Shown: positions 43,201 to 52,226 of the stretch, piece after piece
Numbering within the stretch: the stretch's first letter is position 1
How the letters are laid out: each line of letters starts with the position of its first letter
Source of the DNA: Bacilli bacterium
GTDB lineage: Bacteria; Bacillota_I; Bacilli_A; RFN20; CAG-826
Direction of reading: 5' to 3'
DNA length: 64,000 bases
NCBI GenBank assembly: GCA_022653695.1
Contig: JALCSW010000001.1
Coordinates: 425,034-489,033, forward strand
Made by a program: the position numbers and the translations under genes
The notes under the pieces: generated by a model
Seen by the model: the letters and a program-made list of their open reading frames with translations, nothing else
Databases searched by the model: none
Told to the model about the DNA's origin: nothing

Positions 43201-44319
43201 GCAGTCGGGGTCGACGAACAGAGAAAAATACGCCCCCTTCTCCTTTTTGAAGTCCGTGATGCCGGCCGCCGAGTCGATAAGTTTCGCAAGACGCTTCAAT
43301 TCCCTCAAATCATTTTTATGGTTTTCATAGACTTTCACGAAGGCTTCCGAAAGCCATTGGCTGTCGCCTTTGAGGTCGGAAAGGAAAACCGTGTCATGGA
43401 TCCGTTTGGCCGCTTCCACGATCGGGTAATAGTCGCCGAACAAGGAACGGTATTGCCCCTCGAGATCATCGAAATCGGCTCCGAAGGAAATGTCTTTCGG
43501 GTCCGGGTCGTCGAAAATGGTTTTCAAAGCGTATTTCCCGCCGACGAGCAGCGAACGGAGCATATCCAAATAAGCGTCGACCTTCTCGGAGCCCTGATAG
43601 TTTTGGATGACTTCTTGCTTCAGCTCCTTCCGTTTTTGGACCTTGTTGGTATCTTTGTTCTTCAGGATCCTGAAAAGGCTTTCCCGCTTATCGGAGGGGA
43701 TCGCCGTATAATCCGAGTCGCTGATCTCGGAATCCGTTTCCTCGGCTATGAGCGAGGCGACGGCCTCGTTTATGGAATCGAACACCGCGTCGTCCACTTT
43801 GTCGGTTGAGACGGCGCCTTTAATGAGGAAATTGCCGCGATACTTGATGATGTGATGGATGGCCAAATACACATAGCGGACGTCCGCGAACGCTTCGGGA
43901 TTGTCGTTAAGCATGTCGGCGCGGAGATGCCAAATTGTCGGCCAACTCCTGTAGAAAGCCACCTCTTCCTTTCTGGTCTTGAAAAGAGGATACGGCGCGT
44001 TCACCGGCCCGCTCTTGTCGTCGATTTGATAAGCCGACTGAGCCAGCCGCTCAAAGAAGGAATCGTCGACTTTGGCGATCTCGGGCGCGAACAGCTGATT
44101 TAACAACTGAATGCGGTATTTCCTTCTGGCAAGGCGCCGTCCGGTGGTTCGGAAGACCCTCCGGCTTTTCGCGTCGCTGGCTTCGCTGAAAATGCGGGAA
44201 CCCCAAGCGGTTTTCCCTTTCATTCTCATCAGTTTGTAGTGTTCGTCCGTGACGGCCCACCCCACCGAATCAGTCCCAATGTCCAAACCGACAAAATACT
44301 TTTCGCCCATGGTAATCAT
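40288..44319 (-). CDS. cas9: Cas9 nuclease, type II-A size
   Basis: RNA-guided DNA endonuclease of 1343 residues. RuvC-I is GLDIGTDSVGWAV with D13, the Arg-rich bridge helix follows near 60 (RRLARRKYRIQLLNQLF), and RuvC-II has E789 (ISIEVTR). The HNH domain has H880 in YDTDHIIPQS, and RuvC-III has HHAIDAYL with D1016. All four catalytic residues expected from SpCas9 (D10, E762, H840, D986) are present, so it should be active. The C-terminal third would read the PAM. The ATG at 44319 follows AAAGGGG closely; a second ATG at 44310 (MGEKYFVG) is equally possible. It leads the cas9-cas1-cas2-csn2 operon. Confidence 0.98.
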   Translation of the reverse strand: MITMGEKYFVGLDIGTDSVGWAVTDEHYKLMRMKGKTAWGSRIFSEASDAKSRRVFRTTGRRLARRKYRIQLLNQLFAPEIAKVDDSFFERLAQSAYQIDDKSGPVNAPYPLFKTRKEEVAFYRSWPTIWHLRADMLNDNPEAFADVRYVYLAIHHIIKYRGNFLIKGAVSTDKVDDAVFDSINEAVASLIAEETDSEISDSDYTAIPSDKRESLFRILKNKDTNKVQKRKELKQEVIQNYQGSEKVDAYLDMLRSLLVGGKYALKTIFDDPDPKDISFGADFDDLEGQYRSLFGDYYPIVEAAKRIHDTVFLSDLKGDSQWLSEAFVKVYENHKNDLRELKRLAKLIDSAAGITDFKKEKGAYFSLFVDPDCENNYPAFVHVRTNIGKRPSVQDFNKFVRSVLEPHKDVIGSEPTYGPLMKALENEDLLSIVANKSTSVIPHQLHEVELAKILDNAGKRYPFVNGIKDKVMALFRWRVPYYFGPLATSKKSEHAWLVRKSNEAITPWNVNEIVDVDATKEAFINRLTNNCQYLHGEKVLASDSIVYADYVNLNRLNGMRIDGERIDEGTKKELFGFINSNHGQTVSVRGLKRFLLSKHKDIFGQDGVVISGLNETDKFSCKARFAFREAFDLEKDGAMVEDIINIQTIYKDDLDDGLAYLKKRYPSLTPKQQKAIKSFVPGGWGNLSLKLLKGLKWVDPVGVVHSIMDLLLETTETFMEIYHDERYGFQKLVEEANGAAFGTESKQDRVNELIESASPMTRRSTIQALRIIAEIAKIKKCPPSEISIEVTRKHDKKKNQALSRKKELSAFLKSLVKEKKETMLASQAKDVLGELEKQDLNALRGKHLYLYFKQAGLDLYTGKKIDINDINDATKYDTDHIIPQSKMKDDSMDNLALVNREANQRLKQDKYPLPETIRDNQTVRSLWRFLLKKKGITEKKYNNLIRDEPLTDQELQEFVARQLNSLNITNVLIRDCIVELYGIKPIFSKAQYPSYLRKSLSIPKIRDLNDCHHAIDAYLNIVAGVILQKHYGDPKLAYAQKKAGVKFTYNMESYLDKIMSEDSFKKLVVDTCWRHDFLLTYRNTYQEDALYKQTIMKKGEGDLIPVHSSGDNPLHDTKKYGGYTQLSTTGFRIVDGKEGKKTLEPVSLMSLKRGELKNESIIYPNQKVIINDLEFLIKSKNKNCASLELVTPLFLPKDDSEYLALAIRFQKKFEECDDDSFTFSTDKDGLVKKTVSKELNKKVLMSFLSYARNPRLSIIPYDGKLLKLFEEDIGIQSFDNAKLFDQVTELVSVMKLFTRSSRDSKIEGIPTTVFLKSYGSLGDLDLSFVYESVTGLYRTVKKL

Positions 44320-44336
44320 TTACCCCTTTTGAAATT

Positions 44337-44342
44337 ATTATA
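44337..44342 (-). promoter_or_regulatory. -10 box of the cas9 operon
   Basis: TATAAT on the minus strand, about 18 nt before the cas9 start codon. No good -35 box is at the usual distance; an AAAGCGCTTT palindrome lies in that space (44351-44360). Confidence 0.45.
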
Positions 44343-44372
44343 TGCTTAGGAAAGCGCTTTTTTTGACAAAAT

Positions 44373-44478
44373 AAAAACCCGTCTAGTTGAGACGGGATCT
44401 TATGGCCATATGGCCACCTTCAGAGAAGGCCTTGTAGCAGATGCTTATTTGAACTTGGTAGTGTTATCTGTTACCGCG
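44373..44478 (-). ncRNA. Predicted tracrRNA
   Basis: On the minus strand AGATAACACTACC (44457-44469) is exactly complementary to 13 bases of the crRNA repeat. AAGT then makes the bulge and TCAAAT pairs with the first six repeat bases (one G-U). This copies the lower stem, bulge and upper stem of known repeat:anti-repeat duplexes. Downstream come AAATAAG, two small hairpins (CCTTC/GAAGG; GGCCATATGGCC) and a terminator hairpin CCCGTCT/AGACGGG with TTTTT (44373-44396). A promoter TTGCAA-16 bp-GATAAT (about 44486-44513) would start it near 44478. Its length is about 105 nt. Confidence 0.88.
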
Positions 44479-44708
44479 ATCATTATCTCACACTCTTGAG
44501 CCATTGCAATAAGCTAAAGGCGTTCTCCGCCCCCTGAACCCCTATCGCCTATAATATGAGCCCGCTGGCGGTTAGCCGCCTTAAACGGCCCCGTTTCGCT
44601 TTCTAGGCCCACTTTCATGGACCCCCTCATCCACAAAAACGACACATCGGAAGGAAAGCTTCCTTTTGGCGAACGAAGAGGACCCGCTCGTTAGGCGCTT
44701 CTCTTATA
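44479..44708. other. Gap upstream of the tracrRNA
   Basis: About 230 bases with the tracrRNA promoter at its left end and a short GGCGG/CCGCC hairpin near 44572-44585. I see no gene. Confidence 0.5.
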
Positions 44709-44740
44709 TAAAAAGGCCCCGTTTCATGCTCACGGGGCCT
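44709..44740 (-). terminator. Terminator of the sugar importer-phosphorylase operon
   Basis: On the minus strand AGGCCCCGT/ACGGGGCCT with a 9-nt loop, followed by TTTTATAT. Confidence 0.85.
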
Positions 44741-44779
44741 TAGGGGATGGGAGCTGAAAGCCCATCTTTCTAGAAACGT

Positions 44780-47674
44780 CTATCCCTCGATAAGGATTTT
44801 GAGGTTGCCAGGCTTGATTTCGATGGGGCCATGAACAGGGACGCCGTTAAGGGTCGTCCTCGCGTTTTCGCCGTTGAAATAACGCCCTTTGGCTTTATGG
44901 GCCGTCACGGAAAGGCGGATGCCCTTATGCATGAACTCCACGCCTAGAGTCGACATCCCTAGAGGCATGGCCGGGTTGGCCGTGAGCGCGTCCCCTTCAA
45001 TCGAGACGCCCATCATCTCGAACAAGGCCAAAGTGACCCACGTCGCGGTGCCCGAGAGCATCGGGCCGATATGCTCTTTGGTTTCGGGGTTGATGTATTG
45101 GGTGCAGAAACGGGGATTGCCTTTGCTCACGAAGGGATCCTTAAGGACGTTATAAGGCAAAGCTTTCCCGAGCATGAAGAAGGCGTCGTCAAGCATCGCC
45201 ATTTTAAGTTCGGCGTCGCGAACGCCCTTGCTTCGCTTTAGAAGCGCGACGACCAGCATCATGGCCGCGTGCTTGAAGACGCCGCCGTTCTCGCGATCCC
45301 CCTCGTAGTAGTGGTTCGTGGCGCTTCCATTCGCGCCGGCTTTGCTGAGGTCGCTCGGGGAGCAAAGGAGGTAGCCCTCACTCGTTCTTAAATACCGGTC
45401 CACGGTCGGGAGCATCTCTTTGATCTGGCTCTCGTCGGCGATTCTAGAAAGGAGCGACCACGAGAACGAATTGAGGTAGTAGGTCCCCTCGATTTCCGAT
45501 GATGAGGACATGCCGTCGCCTAGGCTTCCGATATAATCGCGGCCCGTCATCTCCTTATTCGGCAGCAGGATCCGAGCGTAGAAGCCGTTACGATAGGCAC
45601 AGCTTCTGATCTTCTCGCCTAGGCGCGCCGACATTCCCTCGATCTCGGCGCGTCTAGAGGCGGGGAAGAAAGGCTCGGACTCCCGCAGAGCAATGGACAA
45701 AAGGAAAGCGTTCATGACCGACTCGGGGCGCTGGAAAGGAACCGACGCCCCGAATCGTAGCCCGCGTTTGAATATCTCCGCCTTGTAGGCCCTCTCTTTT
45801 TCGGGCCCGGACAGCGGGGCAAGATCGACGCGCAGACAATCGTTCCAATCCGCCGTGTCGAGTAGCGGCAGGCCATGGACCCCAACGGAAATGGAAGCGC
45901 TGTAACGCAAAATGGCATAGATGGTCTCAAGAAGCGGGCGGCTTTTTCGTTTGCCCGCCATGCGGAAGCGTTGCGACAGAATCCCCTCGTCCCCCGTCAT
46001 CCTTACGTAAAGGGATATCGCGTGGATGAGCCACAAGGCGTCGTCGCTGCATAATCCCGGCTCCTTCCCCTCGTAAAAGAAGTTATGGTTGGCATAGCCA
46101 AACTCGTGGACGTTTTCGATCCAATCGGAGAGGAGGCTCTTAACGAGTTTGGCTTTGCCTTCCCGCACGAAATAAGGTATCGACGCGTAGAGGTCCTGGA
46201 TCTCGCGGAAGCCGATCTCCCGATACCCTTTTTGGGTCTGGGCGAAACTCCGGGAGACGAAACTCTGGTAACGGACCTGAAAGGGCAGGTTGCGGTTGGC
46301 GTAACGCTCGAAATCGGCGTCGCTCGAGAAGAAGCGGAAACCTTTCCGATACTTGTTGAAGAGACTGCGGACGTGGCCCGGTTCTTTGGCAAGCGATCGC
46401 TCGTCGGGCAAAGACGCGAAAAGGGCGTCCAACTCCTCGGAAAGGGTCTTTTCGATCGCATCCCCGCCTTTTTTGTAGGCGGCTCCGACGAAAGAGGAGG
46501 CGTGAACCGGTTCCTTCGGCATAAGCAAGAACCTCTTCCGCAAGGCGAAGAAGGAAGCCCCGTGAAGGCTCGGAACGTTCGCGAAGCTCTCGATTCCTTC
46601 GGGAGCGAAAACGGAACCGCGCCCGATGAAGGAAGAAAGGTCGCTTGAATAGCCATCGAAGAAGGAACCGTCGACCCGCAACGAGGCGAACTTGGCGGTC
46701 TCGTTGTATTCGGGAAGCCGATAGGCCGGGGAGATGGCGACCGGGGCGTCCCGCTTATCAAGAAGAAGGCGCGTCTCGCAGATGAGGTTTTGGTAAATGA
46801 TGTCGTCGCGTTGGCCAAGCGGATTCGCCAAGCCGAAGACCCCGGCGCAGACGATGGTGAGATCGTGATTAAGGCCATCGAGGCTCGCGATGTCGATCGT
46901 CTGAGCCTCCACGGCGTCGGGTCCGCCCGCGATCTGAGGGACGATGAAGATGGTCCGCTTGATTTTCAGCGAGGCGGTTTCGTAGGTTATTTCCGTGAGG
47001 TTGTTGCGATGGACGCATTCGGCTTTCCTGACCGAATCGTCGACGTTGGCGCTATAGAAGACGATTTTGCCGTTCTCCAAGAGGTAGAACTGGCGGTTGA
47101 GGGGATTGCCGTTTTCCTCCTCGCTCACGTCCCAGCGGGTGGCGAGGATCTGAAAGTCGGCGCGGCCGCGGAAAGATCCTTGACCAAGCGAATTGACGAC
47201 GCTTTTGGGGGTGGATAGAAGCGCGTCCTTGCCCTTCTTGCCCTCGCCCAAAAGCAGGTTGACGTCATAATGGGGGCCGATCCGGCCCGCTTTGAGATTA
47301 AGATGCAGCGACCCTTCGTTATCGAGATACCCGGCTGACTTGCGCATCCTCAAGATGGCGTGGGCGATCTCGCGCCGCTCGGAGATGGAGCAAGCGAGGG
47401 CGGTTCCGTCCTCGCGAAGGAAGGACATGTCCTTTTTGCTGACGATGCGCAGCAAAACGGAGCGATCGTCGATGCGTTTATGAACGGCGGCCGTTTTCAT
47501 GAGGGCGTAGCAAAGGGGCTCATGGCGAGACAGGCGATCGCTCACGGCGAAAACCGCGTGATTTTCCAAGGAAAGATAGGCGGCGTCATTGATGCGCTCG
47601 GAGGGGAAAATTTCCTTTGCCCTTGCCTCGGGGGTAAGGAAGCCATCCCGGGCCCTTCGTGAACGGTAAGCCAT
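44780..47674 (-). CDS. GH94-like glycoside phosphorylase (long form)
   Basis: A 964-residue protein of the GH94/GT36 group, which cleaves beta-glucosides with phosphate to give a sugar 1-phosphate. The (alpha/alpha)6 barrel lies in the C-terminal half. The signature TADWNDC has D609 and D612, one of which is the expected general acid. GTYYLNSFSWSLLSR, NHYYEGDRENGGVFKHA and MLSGTATWV are family motifs. The extra N-terminal 250 residues resemble long GH94 members such as the 1,2-beta-oligoglucan phosphorylases; the substrate is not settled by sequence. It has no secretion signal and is the last gene of the importer operon, 13 bases after the second permease. Confidence 0.8.
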   Translation of the reverse strand: MAYRSRRARDGFLTPEARAKEIFPSERINDAAYLSLENHAVFAVSDRLSRHEPLCYALMKTAAVHKRIDDRSVLLRIVSKKDMSFLREDGTALACSISERREIAHAILRMRKSAGYLDNEGSLHLNLKAGRIGPHYDVNLLLGEGKKGKDALLSTPKSVVNSLGQGSFRGRADFQILATRWDVSEEENGNPLNRQFYLLENGKIVFYSANVDDSVRKAECVHRNNLTEITYETASLKIKRTIFIVPQIAGGPDAVEAQTIDIASLDGLNHDLTIVCAGVFGLANPLGQRDDIIYQNLICETRLLLDKRDAPVAISPAYRLPEYNETAKFASLRVDGSFFDGYSSDLSSFIGRGSVFAPEGIESFANVPSLHGASFFALRKRFLLMPKEPVHASSFVGAAYKKGGDAIEKTLSEELDALFASLPDERSLAKEPGHVRSLFNKYRKGFRFFSSDADFERYANRNLPFQVRYQSFVSRSFAQTQKGYREIGFREIQDLYASIPYFVREGKAKLVKSLLSDWIENVHEFGYANHNFFYEGKEPGLCSDDALWLIHAISLYVRMTGDEGILSQRFRMAGKRKSRPLLETIYAILRYSASISVGVHGLPLLDTADWNDCLRVDLAPLSGPEKERAYKAEIFKRGLRFGASVPFQRPESVMNAFLLSIALRESEPFFPASRRAEIEGMSARLGEKIRSCAYRNGFYARILLPNKEMTGRDYIGSLGDGMSSSSEIEGTYYLNSFSWSLLSRIADESQIKEMLPTVDRYLRTSEGYLLCSPSDLSKAGANGSATNHYYEGDRENGGVFKHAAMMLVVALLKRSKGVRDAELKMAMLDDAFFMLGKALPYNVLKDPFVSKGNPRFCTQYINPETKEHIGPMLSGTATWVTLALFEMMGVSIEGDALTANPAMPLGMSTLGVEFMHKGIRLSVTAHKAKGRYFNGENARTTLNGVPVHGPIEIKPGNLKILIEG

Positions 47675-47687
47675 GTCGACTCGGCCT

Positions 47688-48575
47688 TTAGCCTTTCACC
47701 GCGCCGACCGTAAGGCCTTTGATGATATTGCGGCTGAAGATGAAGAACACGATGAGAAGCGGCATGATGGCGACCGTCATGATGCAATAGACGCCACCGA
47801 GGTTGAAGGTCTCCGGCGAAGAGTTCTTAAGGAGCGAAATGATAAGCGGCAACAGGGTATGGTCGCCGGCGGCGTTAAGGAGCAACGACGGGATGAAGAA
47901 ATTGTTCCAGCTCCCGACGAAACTGAAGATGAACTGCAAGGCGATGGCCGGTTTCACCATCGGCATGGCGATCTGATGGAAAATCCTTATTTCGCTCGCC
48001 CCGTCGGCCCGAGCCGCCTCGATGACCTCCATCGGGAGGATGCTCTCAAGATATTGCTTCATATAGAAATAAGTGACCGGGGACGCGATGGCGGGCAAAA
48101 TGATCGGGATGAAGGTGTCGAGCATCTTCCATCGGATGGATAGAAGCACAAGGCCCAAGGACGAAACCTGGGTCGGGATCATCATGATGGCGATGATGAA
48201 GACCTCCACGAACTTCTTGCCTTTGAAGTGATAAATATGGGTGGCATAAGCCGTGAGGGAACTGAAATATACCGTCAGGGTCGCGCAAGCCAGCGACACC
48301 AGCAAGCTGTTCCGCAAGGCCGTTAGGGTCGGGATATTGATATTGGTGAAGACCCACTCGAGATTGTCGAAGAGGGCGGTGCCGAACCAAAAATTCACGC
48401 CCGTTGCGATCTCGGCATGGGTGTGAGTCGCGTTCACGAGCATCGAATAAAACGGCAAGATGCAGATTACGGCGAGCAAGGCGATGATGAAATACGCCAC
48501 GCCACGCTGAAGATAAAGGACGCCTTTGGCGCTCTTGCCGCGCTTAACGCCGTTAGTCGATATCGCTGCGTTCAT
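47688..48575 (-). CDS. Sugar ABC transporter permease, MalG type
   Basis: A 295-residue inner permease of a CUT1 importer with six membrane helices and EAA loop EVIEAARADGASEIRIFHQIAMPMVKPA. The start at 48575 has GGGAGGG 8 nt upstream and overlaps the end of the partner permease by 23 bases. A longer frame from 48659 would add 28 poorly placed residues. Confidence 0.9.
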   Translation of the reverse strand: MNAAISTNGVKRGKSAKGVLYLQRGVAYFIIALLAVICILPFYSMLVNATHTHAEIATGVNFWFGTALFDNLEWVFTNINIPTLTALRNSLLVSLACATLTVYFSSLTAYATHIYHFKGKKFVEVFIIAIMMIPTQVSSLGLVLLSIRWKMLDTFIPIILPAIASPVTYFYMKQYLESILPMEVIEAARADGASEIRIFHQIAMPMVKPAIALQFIFSFVGSWNNFFIPSLLLNAAGDHTLLPLIISLLKNSSPETFNLGGVYCIMTVAIMPLLIVFFIFSRNIIKGLTVGAVKG

Positions 48576-49626
48576 AAGCGAAGCCCTCCCCGTAGTTCTT
48601 GCACATCCTAAGCCACCGTTTTCTCTTGCGGCGGCTCTTGATTTCCTGTTTTTGGGCATTGCCGTGCGGCGTCATCGTCCGGAAGACGAAAACCGAAAGG
48701 ATGCCCGTGATGATGAAGAGAACGACCGACAAGGCTCCGGCCATGCCGTAGTTCTTGCTCGTCGAGATGAAGCTACGGAGCCACATCATGATGGTATAGG
48801 AACTTTGGTTCGGCCCACCGCCTTCGTTGGTGAAAATGTAGACCGTATCGAATAATTGCATGCCGCCGATAAGGGAAGTGATGAAAACGTAGATGAAGAT
48901 CGGAAGCAATAGGGGGAACGTGACGGAACGGAAGGTCCTCCAAGAGGACGCCCCGTCGAGTCGAGCGCTTTCGAATATGGAATCGTCGATGCCCATGATG
49001 CCCGACATCAGCAAAAGCATCGTGTTGCCAAGCCACAGCAAGACATTCATGAAGATAACGATCAGGCGAACGTAGAACTCACCGTCGAGTAGGCGTGTCG
49101 TATCACCGATAATGCCAAGGTTGCGGAGAATGATCCAAAGCGGGCCAACGTCGCTGCTTGAGAAAGCGAGCATCAAGTAGCCCAGGGCGCTCGCCATGAC
49201 AAGGTTCGGCATGTAAATGACGGCCTTGAAGAATGGCTGGCCTCGAATCTTAAGACGGGTATCGGTGAACCAAACCGCGAGCAGCAAAGCGATCGCGAAC
49301 TGCGGGATGGCCCCGATTATCCATAGGAGCATCGTGTTGCCCAAGTACTTCCAGAATGAGCCGTTATAACCGGCGAAGATAGCGGCGAAGTTGTCCCATC
49401 CGCTGAAAGTCGGGCCAACCCAACCGCCCGATCCGGTTTTGTAGTAAGAGAAGAAAGAATAATAGAAGGTTTGAGCGAGCGGAACGATTTGGAAAATGAT
49501 GAAGATGACGAAGAAAGGGACCAAGAAGATCGGACCCCAGACATTGAGGCTAAGATGGCGTTTCCTTTTCGGGTCGAGCTCGATGACGGTGTCGCCGGAT
49601 TTGTCGATGGTCGTTTTATTCCTCAC
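48553..49626 (-). CDS. Sugar ABC transporter permease, MalF type
   Basis: A 357-residue CUT1 permease. The start is GTG with AAGGAG 9 nt upstream. Six membrane helices; the EAA loop is SIFESARLDGASSWRTFRSVTFPLL. It forms the channel with the MalG-type permease. The basic C-terminal tail (KQEIKSRRKRKRWLR) is unusual. Confidence 0.9.
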   Translation of the reverse strand: MRNKTTIDKSGDTVIELDPKRKRHLSLNVWGPIFLVPFFVIFIIFQIVPLAQTFYYSFFSYYKTGSGGWVGPTFSGWDNFAAIFAGYNGSFWKYLGNTMLLWIIGAIPQFAIALLLAVWFTDTRLKIRGQPFFKAVIYMPNLVMASALGYLMLAFSSSDVGPLWIILRNLGIIGDTTRLLDGEFYVRLIVIFMNVLLWLGNTMLLLMSGIMGIDDSIFESARLDGASSWRTFRSVTFPLLLPIFIYVFITSLIGGMQLFDTVYIFTNEGGGPNQSSYTIMMWLRSFISTSKNYGMAGALSVVLFIITGILSVFVFRTMTPHGNAQKQEIKSRRKRKRWLRMCKNYGEGFAYERSDID

Positions 49627-49654
49627 CTTGTTTTTCTCCTTTCCTAAGAAGGCA

Positions 49655-49690
49655 AGGGGCCCCTAGCGGCTGCTAAGCGCCCCCTGTCGA
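49655..49690 (-). promoter_or_regulatory. Imperfect stem-loop between the binding-protein and permease genes
   Basis: On the minus strand GGGGC/GCCCC and TAGC/GCTA can form a two-part stem. It has no U-run. The position parallels the oppA-oppB hairpins and may tune expression of the membrane subunits. Confidence 0.4.
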
Positions 49691-49716
49691 ATCGTCAGTT
49701 GTCCTATCGCGTTAAA

Positions 49717-51093
49717 TCAAAGCGAGGGTTTCGTGACGCTGGTGATGTCAGGATAGTAGGTCTTGATCGTGGTCTCGAAGTTGGAGAAGGCTTCGTCAAA
49801 TGTTGAGTCTCCGCCAAAGTAGTCATGCATGGCGCCTTGGAACTTCTCGTTGCAGCCTTGGTCGTAAGCGGACATGTTCTTCATGTCGATGCCAGCGGCG
49901 CTCTTTTCGAAGAGGGCGACGTGGTTCTGCTGGAGGAATTCCGACTGGTAGTTGGGGTCGGTGGCGATTTCGTGCATGCCAGAAACCGTGTTGGTGTAGT
50001 CTTCGGTCTCAAGGGTGATCTTCTTCATCACGCTCTTGTTGGTGGTGAGGTCTCTCATAACGGACTTCACGAGCATCGGGTTGTCGGTGTCTTTCGCCGC
50101 GGCGAGCCAGGTGCCGCCCCAGTAGTAAGAGGCCGGGCCTTGGCAAACCTTGTATTTGCCATTGAGCAGGTCGTTGCCGGCGTCGTCTTTGACCTCGGCG
50201 TTGCCCTCGAGGGTGAAGTTGATGCCCCAAGTACTGTAGAAGAAGCCAAGGACCTTGCCTTTGATGGTTTGGTCAGCCTGCCAAGTGGTGTCCCACAAGA
50301 CACTCTTGTGCGAGTATCCGTTGTCGGTGTAGCTCTTGGTCTGCTTGACCCAGTCCATGATGCTCGGATCGACCGTGACGACTCCGTCCTTGACCCATGG
50401 GGCCGAGACGTTGTTGGAGAAAACGCGGTAACTGTCATCGTAGCCAGAGAGCATATAGATGCCCTTTTCTTTGGCTTTGGCAGCCGCGGCGTTGAATTTG
50501 TCCCAGGTGTTCAACTGTTCCTGAACGGCATCGGGATCGTGGGTGCCGAAGATCTCGTCGGCATAGTCCGTGCGATAGGCGTAAAGGCCCGGGGCCGCTT
50601 GCCAGGACGTGCCGTAGATACGGCCGTCGGAACCGGTGACGATGTCTTTCGTGTACTGATACTGATCGGCCAACTCGCTCTCGGTGAAGCCGAGGCCGTC
50701 TTTGGTGTTCTCGTCTTTGTCCATGAGCGGAAGGGCGTAGTCAGGCGAAGCGTATTTCTTCGCGGCGTCGGCCTCGAAGAGGAAGAGGTCGACCTTGTCG
50801 TCGGCTTTCGCGTCGGCGTTGTTGGCCAAAGCCTCATCAAGAGCGGTCTGGTAGGCGCCGCCGTCATTCGGGGTGACGTTCCATTTCACGATGGTGCCGT
50901 CGCGAAGAAGCTCGGTGCCGTCGTCGTTGGTCTTGACCCAATCGGTGCAGTAGTCTCTAAAACGGTTTTGGAACTCGTCGTTCCAGACGCGGATGTTAAG
51001 AACCCGCGGCGTGCTGGTGGCTCCGCAGCTGGCAAGCCCCGCCGCCATGGCGAAGGCCGCGACCGCTGTGATCACGTTTTTCTTAAATTTCAT
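49717..51093 (-). CDS. Sugar-binding lipoprotein of the ABC importer
   Basis: SBP family 1 protein of 458 residues. The signal MKFKKNVITAVAAFAMAAG and lipobox LASC precede a mature part starting NIRVWNDEFQNRFRDYC. The aromatic-rich middle (TSWQAAPGLYAYRTDYADEIFG, YWGGTWLAAAKD) fits oligosaccharide binding. AAAGGAGGG lies before the ATG. It follows the LacI gene by 100 bases and heads the importer genes. The ATPase for this importer is probably the one at 54858-56474. Confidence 0.9.
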   Translation of the reverse strand: MKFKKNVITAVAAFAMAAGLASCGATSTPRVLNIRVWNDEFQNRFRDYCTDWVKTNDDGTELLRDGTIVKWNVTPNDGGAYQTALDEALANNADAKADDKVDLFLFEADAAKKYASPDYALPLMDKDENTKDGLGFTESELADQYQYTKDIVTGSDGRIYGTSWQAAPGLYAYRTDYADEIFGTHDPDAVQEQLNTWDKFNAAAAKAKEKGIYMLSGYDDSYRVFSNNVSAPWVKDGVVTVDPSIMDWVKQTKSYTDNGYSHKSVLWDTTWQADQTIKGKVLGFFYSTWGINFTLEGNAEVKDDAGNDLLNGKYKVCQGPASYYWGGTWLAAAKDTDNPMLVKSVMRDLTTNKSVMKKITLETEDYTNTVSGMHEIATDPNYQSEFLQQNHVALFEKSAAGIDMKNMSAYDQGCNEKFQGAMHDYFGGDSTFDEAFSNFETTIKTYYPDITSVTKPSL

Positions 51094-51193
51094 AATTCCC
51101 TCCTTTTATGGTGTGAAATTTAAACGGCTCGTATCGGCTCGTCTCATTTCGGATCGGCTATTGAAAGCTAACTTGCGTCAGCCATTTCAACCT

Positions 51194-52207
51194 TCATTTT
51201 GCTTTTGCTGCTGTCCCCCCCTTCTGAACCACACCGTTTAAGGTGATGACTTCCGGAATGAACGTCGCCGGATTCTCGATCCGGGCAATGAGTTTTTGGG
51301 CGCTTAGACGCCCCAATTCGTTCGCCGGTTGCACGAAGGTCGTGAACACCGGGCGCATGATGCGAGAGAGGTTGACCCCATCGAATCCGGCGACCGAAAC
51401 GTCGTCGGGAATGCGAAGTCCCGCCTTGCCGATGGCGGAAATGCCGCCGATCATGGACACGTCGTCGGGATAGATGAGGCAAGTTGGGCGATCCGGTTTC
51501 GACATGAGGTCATAGGTGATGCGACCGGAAGTCTTGGGATCATGGTAAATGGCTGGGATGACAATGGAACGATCGACCGGAAGGCCCGCCTCGGTAAGGG
51601 CGCTTACGTAGCCGGCCAAACGCTTCTTGGTGACGTCGGTCTCCTCGCCATGGAGGAAGGCAATTCTCTTGTGGCCCAAGGAAATGAGGTATTCGGTCAA
51701 GGATTTGAGGCCATCGAAGTTGTTGCTCATGATGGCTGTGCTGTTATTGAAGACATAATCGATGGTGACGCACGGGATTTCGCTGTCAACGAGGGAAATG
51801 ATCTCCTTGCTCTTGAAATCAGCCGAAACGATGACGACCCCATCAAGGCCGCGGTAACGGGCCGATTCCAAATAAGACATCGGCTTCTCACGATTAAGGT
51901 TGTGCGAGAGGAAGCAAAACGAATAATCCTGCTTCTCGGCTTCGACGCGAATGGCTTCAAGGATGGAACTGAAGAACTCATGTTTCATGCCCCAATCGGT
52001 GTTATCGACGAACAAAACGCCGATAAGGCGGCTCTTTTTATTGATGAGGGCCCGCGCGGAAGCGTTGGGGACATAACCCATTTTCTCAGCCGCGCGACGC
52101 ACCCGCTCGATCGTGGAGGCGGGCAATTCCTTTGAGTTATGCAAAGCCTTGCTCACCGTCGCGGTGGAAACTTTGCACTTGTAAGCGATTTCTTTTATGG
52201 TTGCCAT
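51194..52207 (-). CDS. LacI-family repressor of the oligosaccharide regulon
   Basis: A 337-residue LacI/GalR protein. The HTH and hinge are MATIKEIAYKCKVSTATVSKALHNSKELPASTIERVRRAAEKMGYVPNASARAL in outline, shown here only as the family pattern at residues 1-52; the periplasmic-binding-protein-like effector domain follows. The divergent promoters carry a shared 12-bp site that is its likely operator. An effector from the phosphorylase pathway is expected. Confidence 0.92.
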   Translation of the reverse strand: MATIKEIAYKCKVSTATVSKALHNSKELPASTIERVRRAAEKMGYVPNASARALINKKSRLIGVLFVDNTDWGMKHEFFSSILEAIRVEAEKQDYSFCFLSHNLNREKPMSYLESARYRGLDGVVIVSADFKSKEIISLVDSEIPCVTIDYVFNNSTAIMSNNFDGLKSLTEYLISLGHKRIAFLHGEETDVTKKRLAGYVSALTEAGLPVDRSIVIPAIYHDPKTSGRITYDLMSKPDRPTCLIYPDDVSMIGGISAIGKAGLRIPDDVSVAGFDGVNLSRIMRPVFTTFVQPANELGRLSAQKLIARIENPATFIPEVITLNGVVQKGGTAAKAK

Positions 52208-52226
52208 ATGCTTGCTCGTCGTTACT

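Noticed and set aside
44548-44556. TATAAT on the plus strand in the gap beside the tracrRNA
   Set aside because: No -35 box at the right distance and no plus-strand gene follows.
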